Shown in pieces: positions 1 through 9,253 of a DNA stretch of 64,000 bases; position 1 is the first letter of the stretch; each line of letters begins with the position of its first letter. The notes under the pieces were generated by a model. The model saw only the letters and a list, made by a program, of their open reading frames with translations, ran no database searches and had not been told where the DNA came from. Both the position numbers and the translations under genes were made by a program. The stretch is from Ferruginibacter sp. (GTDB lineage Bacteria; Bacteroidota; Bacteroidia; Chitinophagales; Chitinophagaceae): assembly GCA_014379625.1 (NCBI GenBank), contig JACMLJ010000080.1, positions 62,001-126,000 on the forward strand, read 5' to 3'.

Positions 1-57
1 ACCGGGCTCGATCCGCAATTCCGGAATATAACCCTGGGGGTAAGAATCGGTTTATAG
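1..57 (+). CDS. SusC-family TonB-dependent receptor, C-terminal fragment
   Basis: An open frame enters from the left edge and stops at TAG 55-57. Its last residues read NITLGVRIGL, the short hydrophobic beta-strand that usually ends SusC outer-membrane barrels. A SusD gene follows 50 bases later, the normal order for these pairs, and this context carries most of the call. The rest of the receptor lies outside the window. Confidence 0.7.
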   Translation, partial: TGLDPQFRNITLGVRIGL

Positions 58-107
58 ATATTCAGCGCGTATGAAAATTATATCAAAACATTGTAATTGA
101 CCTTAAT

Positions 108-1859
108 ATGAAGAAGTTATCAATCAAAAAATTAATGCTGGCGCTGGCGATTTTCGTATGCCTGGGCTCCTGCAAAAAATCATTCGACCTTACACCCGGA
201 ACCGAACTGGATGCTACTTTGATGTACCGCAATGTATATGATGCGGATGCGGCGGTAATGGGTATTTACGGCAAATTTATGGGCCTGGCCGACAAGTATG
301 TTATCCTGAATGAACTGCGTGCCGACCTGTTGAATTATACCGCCAATGCCGATGAGTACCTGCGACAGGTAAGCACGCATACGGTTACCGCTGATAACCC
401 ATACACTTCACCCCGCCCATTTTATGAACTGATCATTAACTGTAATGATGTGCTGAAGAATTTTATTATCATGAAGCAAAAGAACGCTTTGAAAGAAGCG
501 GAATTTAACCAGCGTTATTCCGATATAGCCTGCCTTCGTTCTTTTTTATACTTGCAACTGGGGATACATTTTGGGGATGAGGTACGGTATGTTACCGATG
601 CTTTGGAGAATGTATCAGACATCAACAACCCCGCGCTTTTTCCTAAGATAAAATTTGATGCACTTTTAGACACCCTGATCAATTTTACAGAGGCGATCCC
701 ATTTAAAGATCAGTATCCAACAGGAACAACCCTGAACATTGTGCTGGATGCCGCGCCCACCAATAACTTTTTTATTAATAAAAAATGTTTGCTCGGCGAC
801 CTTTATTTATGGAAAGGCAATTATACAAAGTCTGCTACCTATTACCGGCAGGTGATGGAATATGCGTCTTTCGATAATTCACTTGAAAACCGTTATACGC
901 AGTGGAAGGTGGGCTGGGGTGGAAATTTTAATCATTATATAAGTTATACAAGGGGGGGGGATGCATCTACGCTCAACATGGCTGATGGATGGCGCACCAT
1001 ATTTAACAGGCCCTATGATGTTGGTTATACGCGGGAATGGGTATGGGCCTTACCATACGACAGTAAGTTTAAACCGGAGAACCCGCTGATTAAGTTATTT
1101 TCACCCATTGGGGGCGATTACCTGGTAAAACCTTCACAGGAAATTATCGATAACTGGAATAACCAGCAGCAGAACCCCATAACCATTGCGGGCAGTACAA
1201 CTGGCATCCCTTATGATGCGCGGGGTTTGATAAGCGTTCGTAATATTGGCGGGCAGCCGGTTGTTATGAAATATTTATATGATTATATCAATTACGCTAC
1301 GAACGTTCCCGTGAACCCGTTTGCAAAAAACGGCAAATGGTATTTATACCGGCAAACGCTCCTTCACCTGCGATTTGCTGAAGCAGCCAACCGTGACGGG
1401 TTCTACAAGCTTGCCTACGGTTTATTTAACCAGGGTCTGACCATTACTTTTTCAACGCTGCCGACCATCAATGATAAAACAAATCAGCAGAATACCTTTT
1501 CCTATCCTGATCCTTATAAATTTGATGCACGTAATGGTGAAATCCCTTTTTTCAGGTCAGACTGGTACCGCAATATTGGTATCAGGTCAAGGGCAGGCAT
1601 TACCCCTTATACGATCACTTCCCCAACGGATAGCCTGTTACAGGTTGAAAATGGCCTTATCAACGAAGGCGCCCTGGAAAACGCCTTTGAAGGTAGCCGC
1701 TGGCCCGACCTGCTGCGCATTGCCCTGCGGCGGAATGACCCCGCTTTTTTAGCAGACAAAGTGTATAATAAATTGAAAAAAGATGGCGACCCGCTTGCTG
1801 ATGCAACAAGGGCTAAATTAATGGACAAAAAAAATTGGTATTTGCCCTTTAAATTATAA
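108..1859 (+). CDS. SusD/RagB-family outer-membrane glycan-binding lipoprotein
   Basis: Surface lipoprotein that would bind oligosaccharides and cap the SusC barrel ending at 57. Seen: an N-terminal signal with a lipobox (CLGSC, Cys22 followed by KKSF), then a 583-residue SusD-like protein with the family ending 'LMDKKNWYLPF' and a late segment (EGSRWPDLLRIALRRND) typical of the C-terminal SusD region. The length is usual for the family. The ligand cannot be read from sequence. Odd: a run of nine G at 952-960 encodes part of TRGGDAS and keeps the frame open; a one-base slip there would truncate the protein. An 11-bp terminator follows. Confidence 0.9.
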   Translation: MKKLSIKKLMLALAIFVCLGSCKKSFDLTPGTELDATLMYRNVYDADAAVMGIYGKFMGLADKYVILNELRADLLNYTANADEYLRQVSTHTVTADNPYTSPRPFYELIINCNDVLKNFIIMKQKNALKEAEFNQRYSDIACLRSFLYLQLGIHFGDEVRYVTDALENVSDINNPALFPKIKFDALLDTLINFTEAIPFKDQYPTGTTLNIVLDAAPTNNFFINKKCLLGDLYLWKGNYTKSATYYRQVMEYASFDNSLENRYTQWKVGWGGNFNHYISYTRGGDASTLNMADGWRTIFNRPYDVGYTREWVWALPYDSKFKPENPLIKLFSPIGGDYLVKPSQEIIDNWNNQQQNPITIAGSTTGIPYDARGLISVRNIGGQPVVMKYLYDYINYATNVPVNPFAKNGKWYLYRQTLLHLRFAEAANRDGFYKLAYGLFNQGLTITFSTLPTINDKTNQQNTFSYPDPYKFDARNGEIPFFRSDWYRNIGIRSRAGITPYTITSPTDSLLQVENGLINEGALENAFEGSRWPDLLRIALRRNDPAFLADKVYNKLKKDGDPLADATRAKLMDKKNWYLPFKL

Positions 1860-1895
1860 TCGTTCTTAAGATTTTCTAACAGTCAAAAAATACGG

Positions 1896-1935
1896 AAGGT
1901 TATGCAGGTTCAGTCATGCATAGCCTTTTGTTTTT
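1896..1935 (+). terminator. Rho-independent terminator after the first SusD
   Basis: An 11-bp stem (1896-1906 with 1917-1927, one G-U pair) with a 10-base loop is followed by TTGTTTTT. It begins 37 bases after the SusD stop and separates the first SusC/SusD pair from the second. Confidence 0.8.
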
Positions 1936-2319
1936 AACAGCATTAATCCTTCATCTTATTTCTTTCCTGTGGGTCCACTGCCCTGTAACCAGGTCCATAT
2001 TTTTACATTGTCCCGGGAATTTTGATTTAGACTATCACTATGCCTGTGTAATTATTTTCTTTACGGGTAATGGTACCGCAGAAAGTCAGCACAAAACCAG
2101 TATAAAATGGCCAACTCCTGTTTTACCGGTTGTGCAGGTTGATTTTTTCGCCTGCAGGCCATGAAAAGAAATGGCCTTAAATGCTGCATTGATAAGATTT
2201 TCTATTTCAAAAGCCATCATTAAAAAGAAAAATAATTTCAGGATAGTACAGGATGCCGGTTTTTACTAAATTAATATTTTTATACAACGATTATTCCTCA
2301 CCAAAACTAACAACGCTGT
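1936..2319. other. Intergenic stretch without recognised gene
   Basis: Spacer between the first terminator and the second SusC. Open frames here are short, lack family resemblance and have no convincing start. I looked for a Bacteroidota TTG / TAnnTTTG promoter and found no good match. The SusC promoter should lie here, possibly of an ECF type that I cannot recognise. Confidence 0.5.
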
Positions 2320-5300
2320 ATGAAAAAAAATTCATTTGTAAACCCGTTTTACATCCTGCTCCTTTTTCTACTTTCCTCTTTTTCGGCAATGGCCCAAAAT
2401 TTCGCGGTAAAGGGCACGGTTACCGATGCCACTGGTAAACCGCTCGAAGGCGCAACCGTAATTGAAAAGGGTAAAAAGAATTCTGCGGTCACCAACCAGT
2501 TGGGAAACTACCAGTTGATGGTATCTTCTAATAAGGCAATATTGCAAATCAGTTATGTTGGGCAGGAACTTCGTGAAGTGGCGGTCAATAGCAATAACGA
2601 AATAATAGTTGCACTAAAAGCAAGCACGGATAACATGAGCGATGTGGTGGTGATTGGATATGGTTCGAGAAAAAGAGTAGAAGTTACCGGCGCTACTGCT
2701 TCTATTTCCGGTGAAAATCTACGGTCAGTCCCCACTGTAAATCTTACGCAGGCGCTGCAGGGCAGGCTGCCCGGGGTTGACGTTACACCCAATGGTTTTC
2801 GTCCCGGTACAGGGAGTTCCATACGTATCAGGGGGAACCGCTCTTTAAGCGCCGGTAATGATCCGTTGTATGTAGTAGATGGTTTTCCGGTCAGTTATAC
2901 CATTGATGATATTAATCCTGTTGATATTGAGTCAATTGATGTCTTAAAGGATGCATCAGCAACAGCCATTTATGGAGTAAGGGGCGCCAATGGGGTAGTG
3001 CAGATTACCACCCGAAAAGGGAAGGCAGGTAAAACTTCAGTAAGCTACCAGGGAAGTTATTCCATTGAATCCATCATCAGGCCCATACAAATGATGAATT
3101 CTATGGAACTTTCTGATGCATGGCGGAAAGCTTTTTTTGCCGATACATCTTATACCCGCAATATTGCTAAAAGATCTGCCAGTAACCCATTATTTTATTA
3201 CCCGGATGCGCTTACCGATCTTGCTTTATTTAAAAACAGGTTTGGAAGTACCGAACAATGGAATTCTATAAAAGATGCCTACACCTGGCGCACGTTTGAT
3301 CCTGTTAATAATATTTATATTCCCCAAAAAAGAGCTACCACGGATGAAGAAAGGGCTGTATTACAAAGCCTGCAGTTTATGGGCGCCATGCGGGTGGATA
3401 GTATCGACTTGTATGATCCTTCCCGTATTAAAAGTTTTGACTGGCTTAACGAAGTAGGATTAAGGAATGGCAGCACCAACAACCATAATATATCGGTAAC
3501 CGGTGGTAGCGATAAATTTAAGGCTTCATTCAGTGCCGGTTATCTTAAGCAGGATGGTATCGAATATGCGCAGGATTATACCAGGTTTTCAATTGGTAAT
3601 TCAGTAGAATTTAAACCCGTAAATTTTTTAACCTTTGGAACCAGCATTAATTTTATCCATTCCATTACCAATACAAGTACCAGTTCATATGCCAATGCCT
3701 CCGGAATGATCCCGATGGTAGAACCCTATGATTCTGCCGGTAACTGGATTTTATATCCCAACAAGGATAACCAGATTGTAAATGCGGTAAATGACCGCAA
3801 CACGGTATTGGACGAAACTAAAGCCAATAGGATTTTTGGGAATATTTACGCCGAGGTTACACTATTCAAAGGGCTGAAATACCGTACCATGTTTGGGTTA
3901 GATAACCGGAATTCAACCCGGGGTACCTTTAACGGTGCACAGTCATCTATAAGACTGGGTAGCGCTGCGAATGCATCGCAAACAAGTAATACTTCATCTT
4001 CCTGGGTATATGATAATATTTTAACCTACAACACAAAAATAAGATCCAATCATTCCATTAACGTAACGTTATTGCAGGAATTACAAAGTTTAAACCGTTC
4101 TTCCTCATTAACGCTTTCTGCTAACAATTTAATTTTTGAATCGCAAAAATGGTTTTCTCTGGACAAAAACACGGATGCTTTGGTAACAGGCGGTGGTACT
4201 TATTCTTCCACCCAGTATTTATCTTACATGGGCCGTGTTGAATATGGTTTTAAGAATAAATACATGCTCACGGTAAGTAGCCGTTATGATAATTCTTCCG
4301 TATTGGCAGAAGGCAACAGCGGCGCATGGTTTCCGGCGGCTTCAGTAGCCTGGCAATTAGATAGCGAAGATTTTTTTACAAAGCAGAATGTTTTCACCAG
4401 GGCTAAACTAAGGGCCGGCATTGGAACAGTGGGTAATGCTTCCATCGCACCCTACCAGACGGCCGGGCCATTGGGATTTACCAATTATAACTGGGGCAAC
4501 GGACAAGCCGCCATAGGGTCGGCGCCTACCACTTTCCGTACGCCTGACCTTGGCTGGGAGAAAACTACCACTACCAACCTGGGGCTTGAATTTAGCTTAT
4601 TAAAAAACAGGATTTCGGGTATAATTGATATATATAAATCCAGTACTGTTGACGGATTACAGCGTAAATCAATTCCTACAGCCAATGGTGTTGGATTTGT
4701 ATTTATTAACCTCGGTAAGATAACCAACCGGGGTATTGAAGTAGCATTGAATACTCAAAATATCGTGAAAGAAAATTTCAGGTGGAGTTCTGATTTTATG
4801 TTTACAACCAATAAAGAGAAAATTGTGGATATAGATGGAAGTGGCAATAGCAATTTTGCCAATCTCTGGCTACTGAACCAGCCATTGCAGGTATATTGGG
4901 GTTTCCAGAAAGACGGCATTTTTCAATATTCAGATACAGTGGCCGGGAAAGGCGGGGTATTGGCAAACAGGTATTGGATAAAGAATGGCAAATCAAATGT
5001 TAGTTATCAGCCAGGCAGGATCAGGATCAAGGATGCCAATGGAGATTCGGCATACAGCCCCGCAGACCGGGTGATCCTGGGATCGCACAATGCCGACTTT
5101 GTAGCAAGCATAGGCAACACGGTATCGTATAAGAATTTCGAACTTAACTTCCTGGTTTATTTCAGGGTAGGCGGTTTATACAGGATACCCCGTACCGCTA
5201 TGGTAGGCCGTTATCAATCCAATAAAGTAAACTTTTGGACACCTACGAACCCAAGCAACGAGTTCCAGCAACCTACCCAAACAACGGATGTGCCGCTGAA

Positions 5301-5574
5301 CTGGGAAGCATTGACCTACACGAAAGCTACGTTTGCCAAATTCAAAAATATTACCCTCACTTACAGGGTGCCTAAAAGCATAACCACTAAAATGCGCATG
5401 AGTAGCATGGCAGTATATTTTAGCGCGGTGAACCCCATTTTAATCCACACCTCAGCGTATTATGATCCTGAAACCGTTCCATACAGGGAGTTTCCCGGTA
5501 CAACTACCAATCAAACCGGCCCCACATCTTACAGTTACAAAAGTTTTGTGGCTGGTATAAAAATGGATCTGTAA
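2320..5574 (+). CDS. SusC-family TonB-dependent oligosaccharide transporter (no STN domain)
   Basis: Outer-membrane barrel that imports glycan oligomers with energy from TonB. Seen: signal peptide 1-25 (SAMAQ), a CarboxypepD_reg-like beta-sandwich at about 27-112 (VKGTVTDATGKPLEGATV), a TonB-box-like VVVIGYGSRKR, then the plug at about 120-235 with LQGRLPGVDV, IRIRGNRSL, PLYVVDG and DVLKDASATAIYGVRGANG, followed by the barrel. The 1084-residue length is normal. There is no secretin/TonB N-terminal (STN) domain, so unlike the receptor at 16112 it should not signal through FecR. Its SusD starts 31 bases downstream. Confidence 0.95.
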   Translation: MKKNSFVNPFYILLLFLLSSFSAMAQNFAVKGTVTDATGKPLEGATVIEKGKKNSAVTNQLGNYQLMVSSNKAILQISYVGQELREVAVNSNNEIIVALKASTDNMSDVVVIGYGSRKRVEVTGATASISGENLRSVPTVNLTQALQGRLPGVDVTPNGFRPGTGSSIRIRGNRSLSAGNDPLYVVDGFPVSYTIDDINPVDIESIDVLKDASATAIYGVRGANGVVQITTRKGKAGKTSVSYQGSYSIESIIRPIQMMNSMELSDAWRKAFFADTSYTRNIAKRSASNPLFYYPDALTDLALFKNRFGSTEQWNSIKDAYTWRTFDPVNNIYIPQKRATTDEERAVLQSLQFMGAMRVDSIDLYDPSRIKSFDWLNEVGLRNGSTNNHNISVTGGSDKFKASFSAGYLKQDGIEYAQDYTRFSIGNSVEFKPVNFLTFGTSINFIHSITNTSTSSYANASGMIPMVEPYDSAGNWILYPNKDNQIVNAVNDRNTVLDETKANRIFGNIYAEVTLFKGLKYRTMFGLDNRNSTRGTFNGAQSSIRLGSAANASQTSNTSSSWVYDNILTYNTKIRSNHSINVTLLQELQSLNRSSSLTLSANNLIFESQKWFSLDKNTDALVTGGGTYSSTQYLSYMGRVEYGFKNKYMLTVSSRYDNSSVLAEGNSGAWFPAASVAWQLDSEDFFTKQNVFTRAKLRAGIGTVGNASIAPYQTAGPLGFTNYNWGNGQAAIGSAPTTFRTPDLGWEKTTTTNLGLEFSLLKNRISGIIDIYKSSTVDGLQRKSIPTANGVGFVFINLGKITNRGIEVALNTQNIVKENFRWSSDFMFTTNKEKIVDIDGSGNSNFANLWLLNQPLQVYWGFQKDGIFQYSDTVAGKGGVLANRYWIKNGKSNVSYQPGRIRIKDANGDSAYSPADRVILGSHNADFVASIGNTVSYKNFELNFLVYFRVGGLYRIPRTAMVGRYQSNKVNFWTPTNPSNEFQQPTQTTDVPLNWEALTYTKATFAKFKNITLTYRVPKSITTKMRMSSMAVYFSAVNPILIHTSAYYDPETVPYREFPGTTTNQTGPTSYSYKSFVAGIKMDL

Positions 5575-5605
5575 AACCAATAACTAACAAAAAATATTAT
5601 TATAT

Positions 5606-7597
5606 ATGAAACTTAATTTTGAAAAAATATCCTGGATAATGGCCGTAACGATGGTATTTGCCACAATATCCTGCAAGAAATTTATTAAGGAGGAACTCGT
5701 TACAACACTTACCGAGGATTACTATAAAACGGATGCGGGGCTTGAAGACCTGGTAAAATCGGCTTACCTTCCGCTGCAATGGAAGTTTAACGAAGAACAA
5801 TCCTATGCTATGCACAATTTTGGTGTTGATGAGTTTAGGGAAGGTGACCAGTTTAATAATGTCCGTTACAATGATTACGATGCAAATTTAAATTCCAATG
5901 ATGCGTTTGTTAACGGACTTTGGACGAATAACTATTCCGGAATAAGAAGATGCAACCAGGGGATTGAGTTAATATCCGCTTACAGTAACGGGGCTTCAAA
6001 AACTTTAGCCACCCAGCCGCAAAAAGATTTGCGCATCGCGGAATTGAAAGCGTTAAGGGGATTGTATTATTTTCAGATGGTTCAGCAATTCGGCGGGCTT
6101 CCGCTTGTAACATCCGTACCTGCAGAACCACAATATGAGTTTCCACGGGCTTCTGTAGCCCAGGTGTATGACCAGATTATCAATGATTTTAGAAGTGCCG
6201 GTCCTTATTTACCCTGGAGGTATACCGGTGCTGACCGGGGCAGGGCAACCCGTGCGATGGCCTATCATTTCCTGGCCAAAGCATATCTCACCAGGGGCAG
6301 CGCCGTGGCAGATGCCCGCGGGCAAAAGTCTACCGATATGGACAGTGTAATTGTGTTTGCGGATTCAGTGATTACCAGGAGCGGCCATGCCCTGGAAGCC
6401 GATTATGGAAGTTTATTTAATGCTGCTTATCCCGATGGAAGAGTTGCTCCTTTAGGGGAAAATGGAGCGCCTCCGCTTAGCAGTAAAGCAAAGATCGACG
6501 CTAACAATGCAAGTAACGAAATAATATACGCGGCCCAGTTCAGTTCAAATTTAAGCCTGGCCAATAGTCTTCCTAATAATCAAACCCATTTGTACTATCC
6601 TTCGCAGTACGACGTTGGCATCAATGGTATGGCGAGGGATTTCTTTAACGGAAGGCCATTCAGAAGGCTGCGCCCAACTGATTATACGATTGATATTTTC
6701 GATAAAATAAATGATTCCAGGTTCTTTAAAACTTTTCAAACCGTTTTTTATAGAAACCTGAATGTTACAGCAACTGAAACATTTCCAAAATTTACCACAA
6801 CGGATGCTCCTAATCCAAGTTTAGTGGGTAAACCAAGGGTGATGTTAGGTGATACTTCGGCAATATATATCGTTAACAATGCCAATATGCCCTTGCTTAC
6901 GTCTAAAATTGCAGCAATGCGTTACTACGCGGTATTTGCAAGATATAAGCAAACAGCGGTTGGCGCCCCGGTGACTTCTGATTTTTCCCCTAATAAATAT
7001 TTAAGCATGATAAAGCTTTCAGACCCTATCAGGCTTACCACCACCAACAATGAAGCGAAAGGTATCCGCAATGGTACTTTTGCCCGCCTTGCTGAAACCT
7101 ATTTAATTATCGCGGAAGCTTATGGCCGAAAAGGGGACTATGCAAATGCGTTGGTAAATGTGAATGTAATCCGGAACAGGGCCGCCTTTAAAGCGAACGA
7201 AGACAGAAGTTCGCAGATTTGGTTATACCTGGGTGGACCTGCTTCTTTAGCCAATACCCAGACAAACAATCTTGCTGCAACAACATTATTTACTACCAAT
7301 GCTGCAAGTGAAAATTATCCGCCATCTGCAACATCAACTACAAGCAGGTTTATTCACTTTATGTTGAACGAACGTACAAGAGAGCTTTGTGGTGAATTTT
7401 ACCGTTGGGAGGATTTGGTGAGAACGGAAACTTTCTTTGAACGGACAAAGTTATTCAATGCGGATATCAGTCTGTCATTCGCAACCTTCCATAAGTTGCG
7501 CCCGATTCCTTATTTGCAAATGATTGCGCAAACCGTAAATGGCAAACCTATGAGTATGGCGGATATGGCAGCTTACCAAAACCCGGGGTACAACTAA
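5606..7597 (+). CDS. SusD/RagB-family outer-membrane glycan-binding lipoprotein
   Basis: Partner of the SusC ending at 5574. Seen: signal with lipobox (ATISC, Cys23, then KKFIKEE), a SusD-like helical scaffold (RAELKALRGLYYFQMVQQFGG and MAYHFLAKAYLTRG segments), and a C-terminal segment LNERTRELCGEFYRWEDLVR characteristic of SusD proteins, ending in YQNPGYN. At 663 residues it is longer than many family members, with the extra length spread over the middle and C-terminal third. Substrate is unknown; the context suggests pectic oligosaccharides. Confidence 0.93.
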   Translation: MKLNFEKISWIMAVTMVFATISCKKFIKEELVTTLTEDYYKTDAGLEDLVKSAYLPLQWKFNEEQSYAMHNFGVDEFREGDQFNNVRYNDYDANLNSNDAFVNGLWTNNYSGIRRCNQGIELISAYSNGASKTLATQPQKDLRIAELKALRGLYYFQMVQQFGGLPLVTSVPAEPQYEFPRASVAQVYDQIINDFRSAGPYLPWRYTGADRGRATRAMAYHFLAKAYLTRGSAVADARGQKSTDMDSVIVFADSVITRSGHALEADYGSLFNAAYPDGRVAPLGENGAPPLSSKAKIDANNASNEIIYAAQFSSNLSLANSLPNNQTHLYYPSQYDVGINGMARDFFNGRPFRRLRPTDYTIDIFDKINDSRFFKTFQTVFYRNLNVTATETFPKFTTTDAPNPSLVGKPRVMLGDTSAIYIVNNANMPLLTSKIAAMRYYAVFARYKQTAVGAPVTSDFSPNKYLSMIKLSDPIRLTTTNNEAKGIRNGTFARLAETYLIIAEAYGRKGDYANALVNVNVIRNRAAFKANEDRSSQIWLYLGGPASLANTQTNNLAATTLFTTNAASENYPPSATSTTSRFIHFMLNERTRELCGEFYRWEDLVRTETFFERTKLFNADISLSFATFHKLRPIPYLQMIAQTVNGKPMSMADMAAYQNPGYN

Positions 7598-7620
7598 ACA
7601 TTTTCTTAAACAGTAACAGT

Positions 7621-7654
7621 AAGGGGCGGGCAATGAAAATTGTACCGTCCTTTT
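7621..7654 (+). terminator. Possible terminator after the second SusD
   Basis: AAGGGGCGGGCAAT can pair imperfectly with ATTGTACCGTCCTT across a short A-rich loop, and four T follow. The stem has mismatches in the middle, so it is weaker than the terminators at 1896 and 21147. Its place, 24 bases after the SusD stop and before the enzyme genes, is suitable. Confidence 0.4.
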
Positions 7655-7744
7655 ACTATCATAAATTATTAAACAATTGTTGAACCGGTTACCCGGTGTT
7701 TATAATAATAGATTGGTAACTTCATTCATTAATAAAATTGCCAT

Positions 7745-9094
7745 ATGCACAAGATAATATTGATCTTAATTGGTGTACAAACATTTACAGTTGCCGCAAA
7801 AGCGCAGGTAAAAACGGGTACAGATGCAAATGCACCTTTGCATGCATTAAAAGTTGACTATCCTACCCCTTACGAACCAATGCCAAAGGAGGCCATTAAA
7901 ACAACCCTGGATAAGATTTTTAATTACTTAGACGCGGTTACCCCGGCGCAGATGATCAACAGGCAAACCGGTGATGCCGTAAATGACCTGTCAAAATTAG
8001 ATACCAACACAATGGTTCAGCAGGGCGATTTCAGGCTAACCAGTTACGAATGGGGAGTTACTTATTCCGGTATGTTGCTGGCGGCCGAAACTACGGGTGA
8101 CAGTAAGTATAGCGACTATGTAAAAAAACGGTTTTCCTTTATAGCCGGTTGGATCCCTGCTGTAAAAAAACTAAAGGCGGCAGGTTTGTATAAAACAAAT
8201 AATTATCCATTTCGCCAATCCATAGAGCCCAAAGCATTAGATGATGCAGGCGCAATTTGCGCGGCAATGATCAAGGCAACCAGGGCCGGTGTGAATAATG
8301 ATCTTCGCCCCGTGATTGATAACCTGGTAGATTTTGTGGCTAGGAAGGAATACCGCTTGCCGGATGGTACCCTGGCCCGCATACGGCCGCAGAAAAATAC
8401 CCTCTGGCTCGACGATCTGTACATGGGCGTACCGGCACTGGCACAGATGGGAAAGCTTACCGGGGATAAAAAATATTTTGATGATGCCGTAAAGCAGGTA
8501 AGGCAATTCAGTGCACGTATGTTTAATAAAACAAAAGGTTTGTACATGCATGGCTGGGTAGAAAGCATGGAAACGCACCCCGAATTCAGGTGGGCCCGCG
8601 CAAACGGATGGGCGTTACTGGCAAAAGTGGAATTGCTGGATGTTCTTCCGGCGAATCATCCGGGGAGGGCATTTGTACTGCAACAATTAAAAGCGCATGT
8701 AAAAGGATTGGCTGACTACCAGGGCGACAAAGGATTCTGGCACCAGTTACTGGACAGGGAGGATTCATACCTAGAAACTTCCGCCACCGCCATTTACGCT
8801 TATTGCATAGCACATGCCTGCAACAAAGGATGGATTGACCCGGTAACCTATGCACCGATGGCAATGCTGGCCTGGAATGCCGTAGCTACAAAAATAAATG
8901 ATAAAGGACAGGTGGAAGGAACCTGCGTGGGTACAGGCATGGCATTCGACCCAGCGTTTTATTACTACCGACCCGTAAATGTTTTTGCCGCGCATGGCTA
9001 TGGGCCGGCAATTTTAGCCGCCGCTGAAATGTACCGGTTGATGGAAAAAAATAAATTTAAAATAAATGACAGTTCATTGCAGTATTACGAATAG
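7745..9094 (+). CDS. GH105 unsaturated rhamnogalacturonyl hydrolase
   Basis: Would hydrolyse the unsaturated galacturonyl residue that pectate and rhamnogalacturonan lyases leave at the non-reducing end, adding water across the C4-C5 double bond. Seen: signal peptide (about 1-20, AAKAQ), (alpha/alpha)6-barrel family motifs including WLDDLYMGVP with Asp223/Asp224 (the family's catalytic Asp region), RWARANGW at 282-289, and a late segment with the conserved AHGYGPAILAAAEM. Length 449 residues, slightly longer than YteR-type enzymes because of the export signal and N-terminal extension. It is the natural partner of the PL11 lyases at 52117 and 56479. Upstream, 7672-7706 holds several small palindromes (AACAATTGTT, AACCGGTT), a possible operator. 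Confidence 0.9.
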   Translation: MHKIILILIGVQTFTVAAKAQVKTGTDANAPLHALKVDYPTPYEPMPKEAIKTTLDKIFNYLDAVTPAQMINRQTGDAVNDLSKLDTNTMVQQGDFRLTSYEWGVTYSGMLLAAETTGDSKYSDYVKKRFSFIAGWIPAVKKLKAAGLYKTNNYPFRQSIEPKALDDAGAICAAMIKATRAGVNNDLRPVIDNLVDFVARKEYRLPDGTLARIRPQKNTLWLDDLYMGVPALAQMGKLTGDKKYFDDAVKQVRQFSARMFNKTKGLYMHGWVESMETHPEFRWARANGWALLAKVELLDVLPANHPGRAFVLQQLKAHVKGLADYQGDKGFWHQLLDREDSYLETSATAIYAYCIAHACNKGWIDPVTYAPMAMLAWNAVATKINDKGQVEGTCVGTGMAFDPAFYYYRPVNVFAAHGYGPAILAAAEMYRLMEKNKFKINDSSLQYYE

Positions 9095-9253
9095 GTAATA
9101 ACCAGTTGCTATTTTAACTACCTGGACAATGCCCAGATAAAGGGAAATTAATTTCAATGATTTACCGGCCCCGAAATTTATAAAACAGCTTTCTGAAAAA
9201 TTATAAAACGCCACAAAGCATTCAAGTTGCACCTTTGCATAAATTCCATCATA

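Noticed and set aside
1916..2164. 82-codon open frame after the first SusD
   Set aside because: Begins in the terminator stem and has no family resemblance.
9227..9253. TTG start for GH95, 27 bases upstream of ATG 9254
   Set aside because: Falls in a promoter-like CACCTTTG box and precedes a complete signal peptide starting at 9254.
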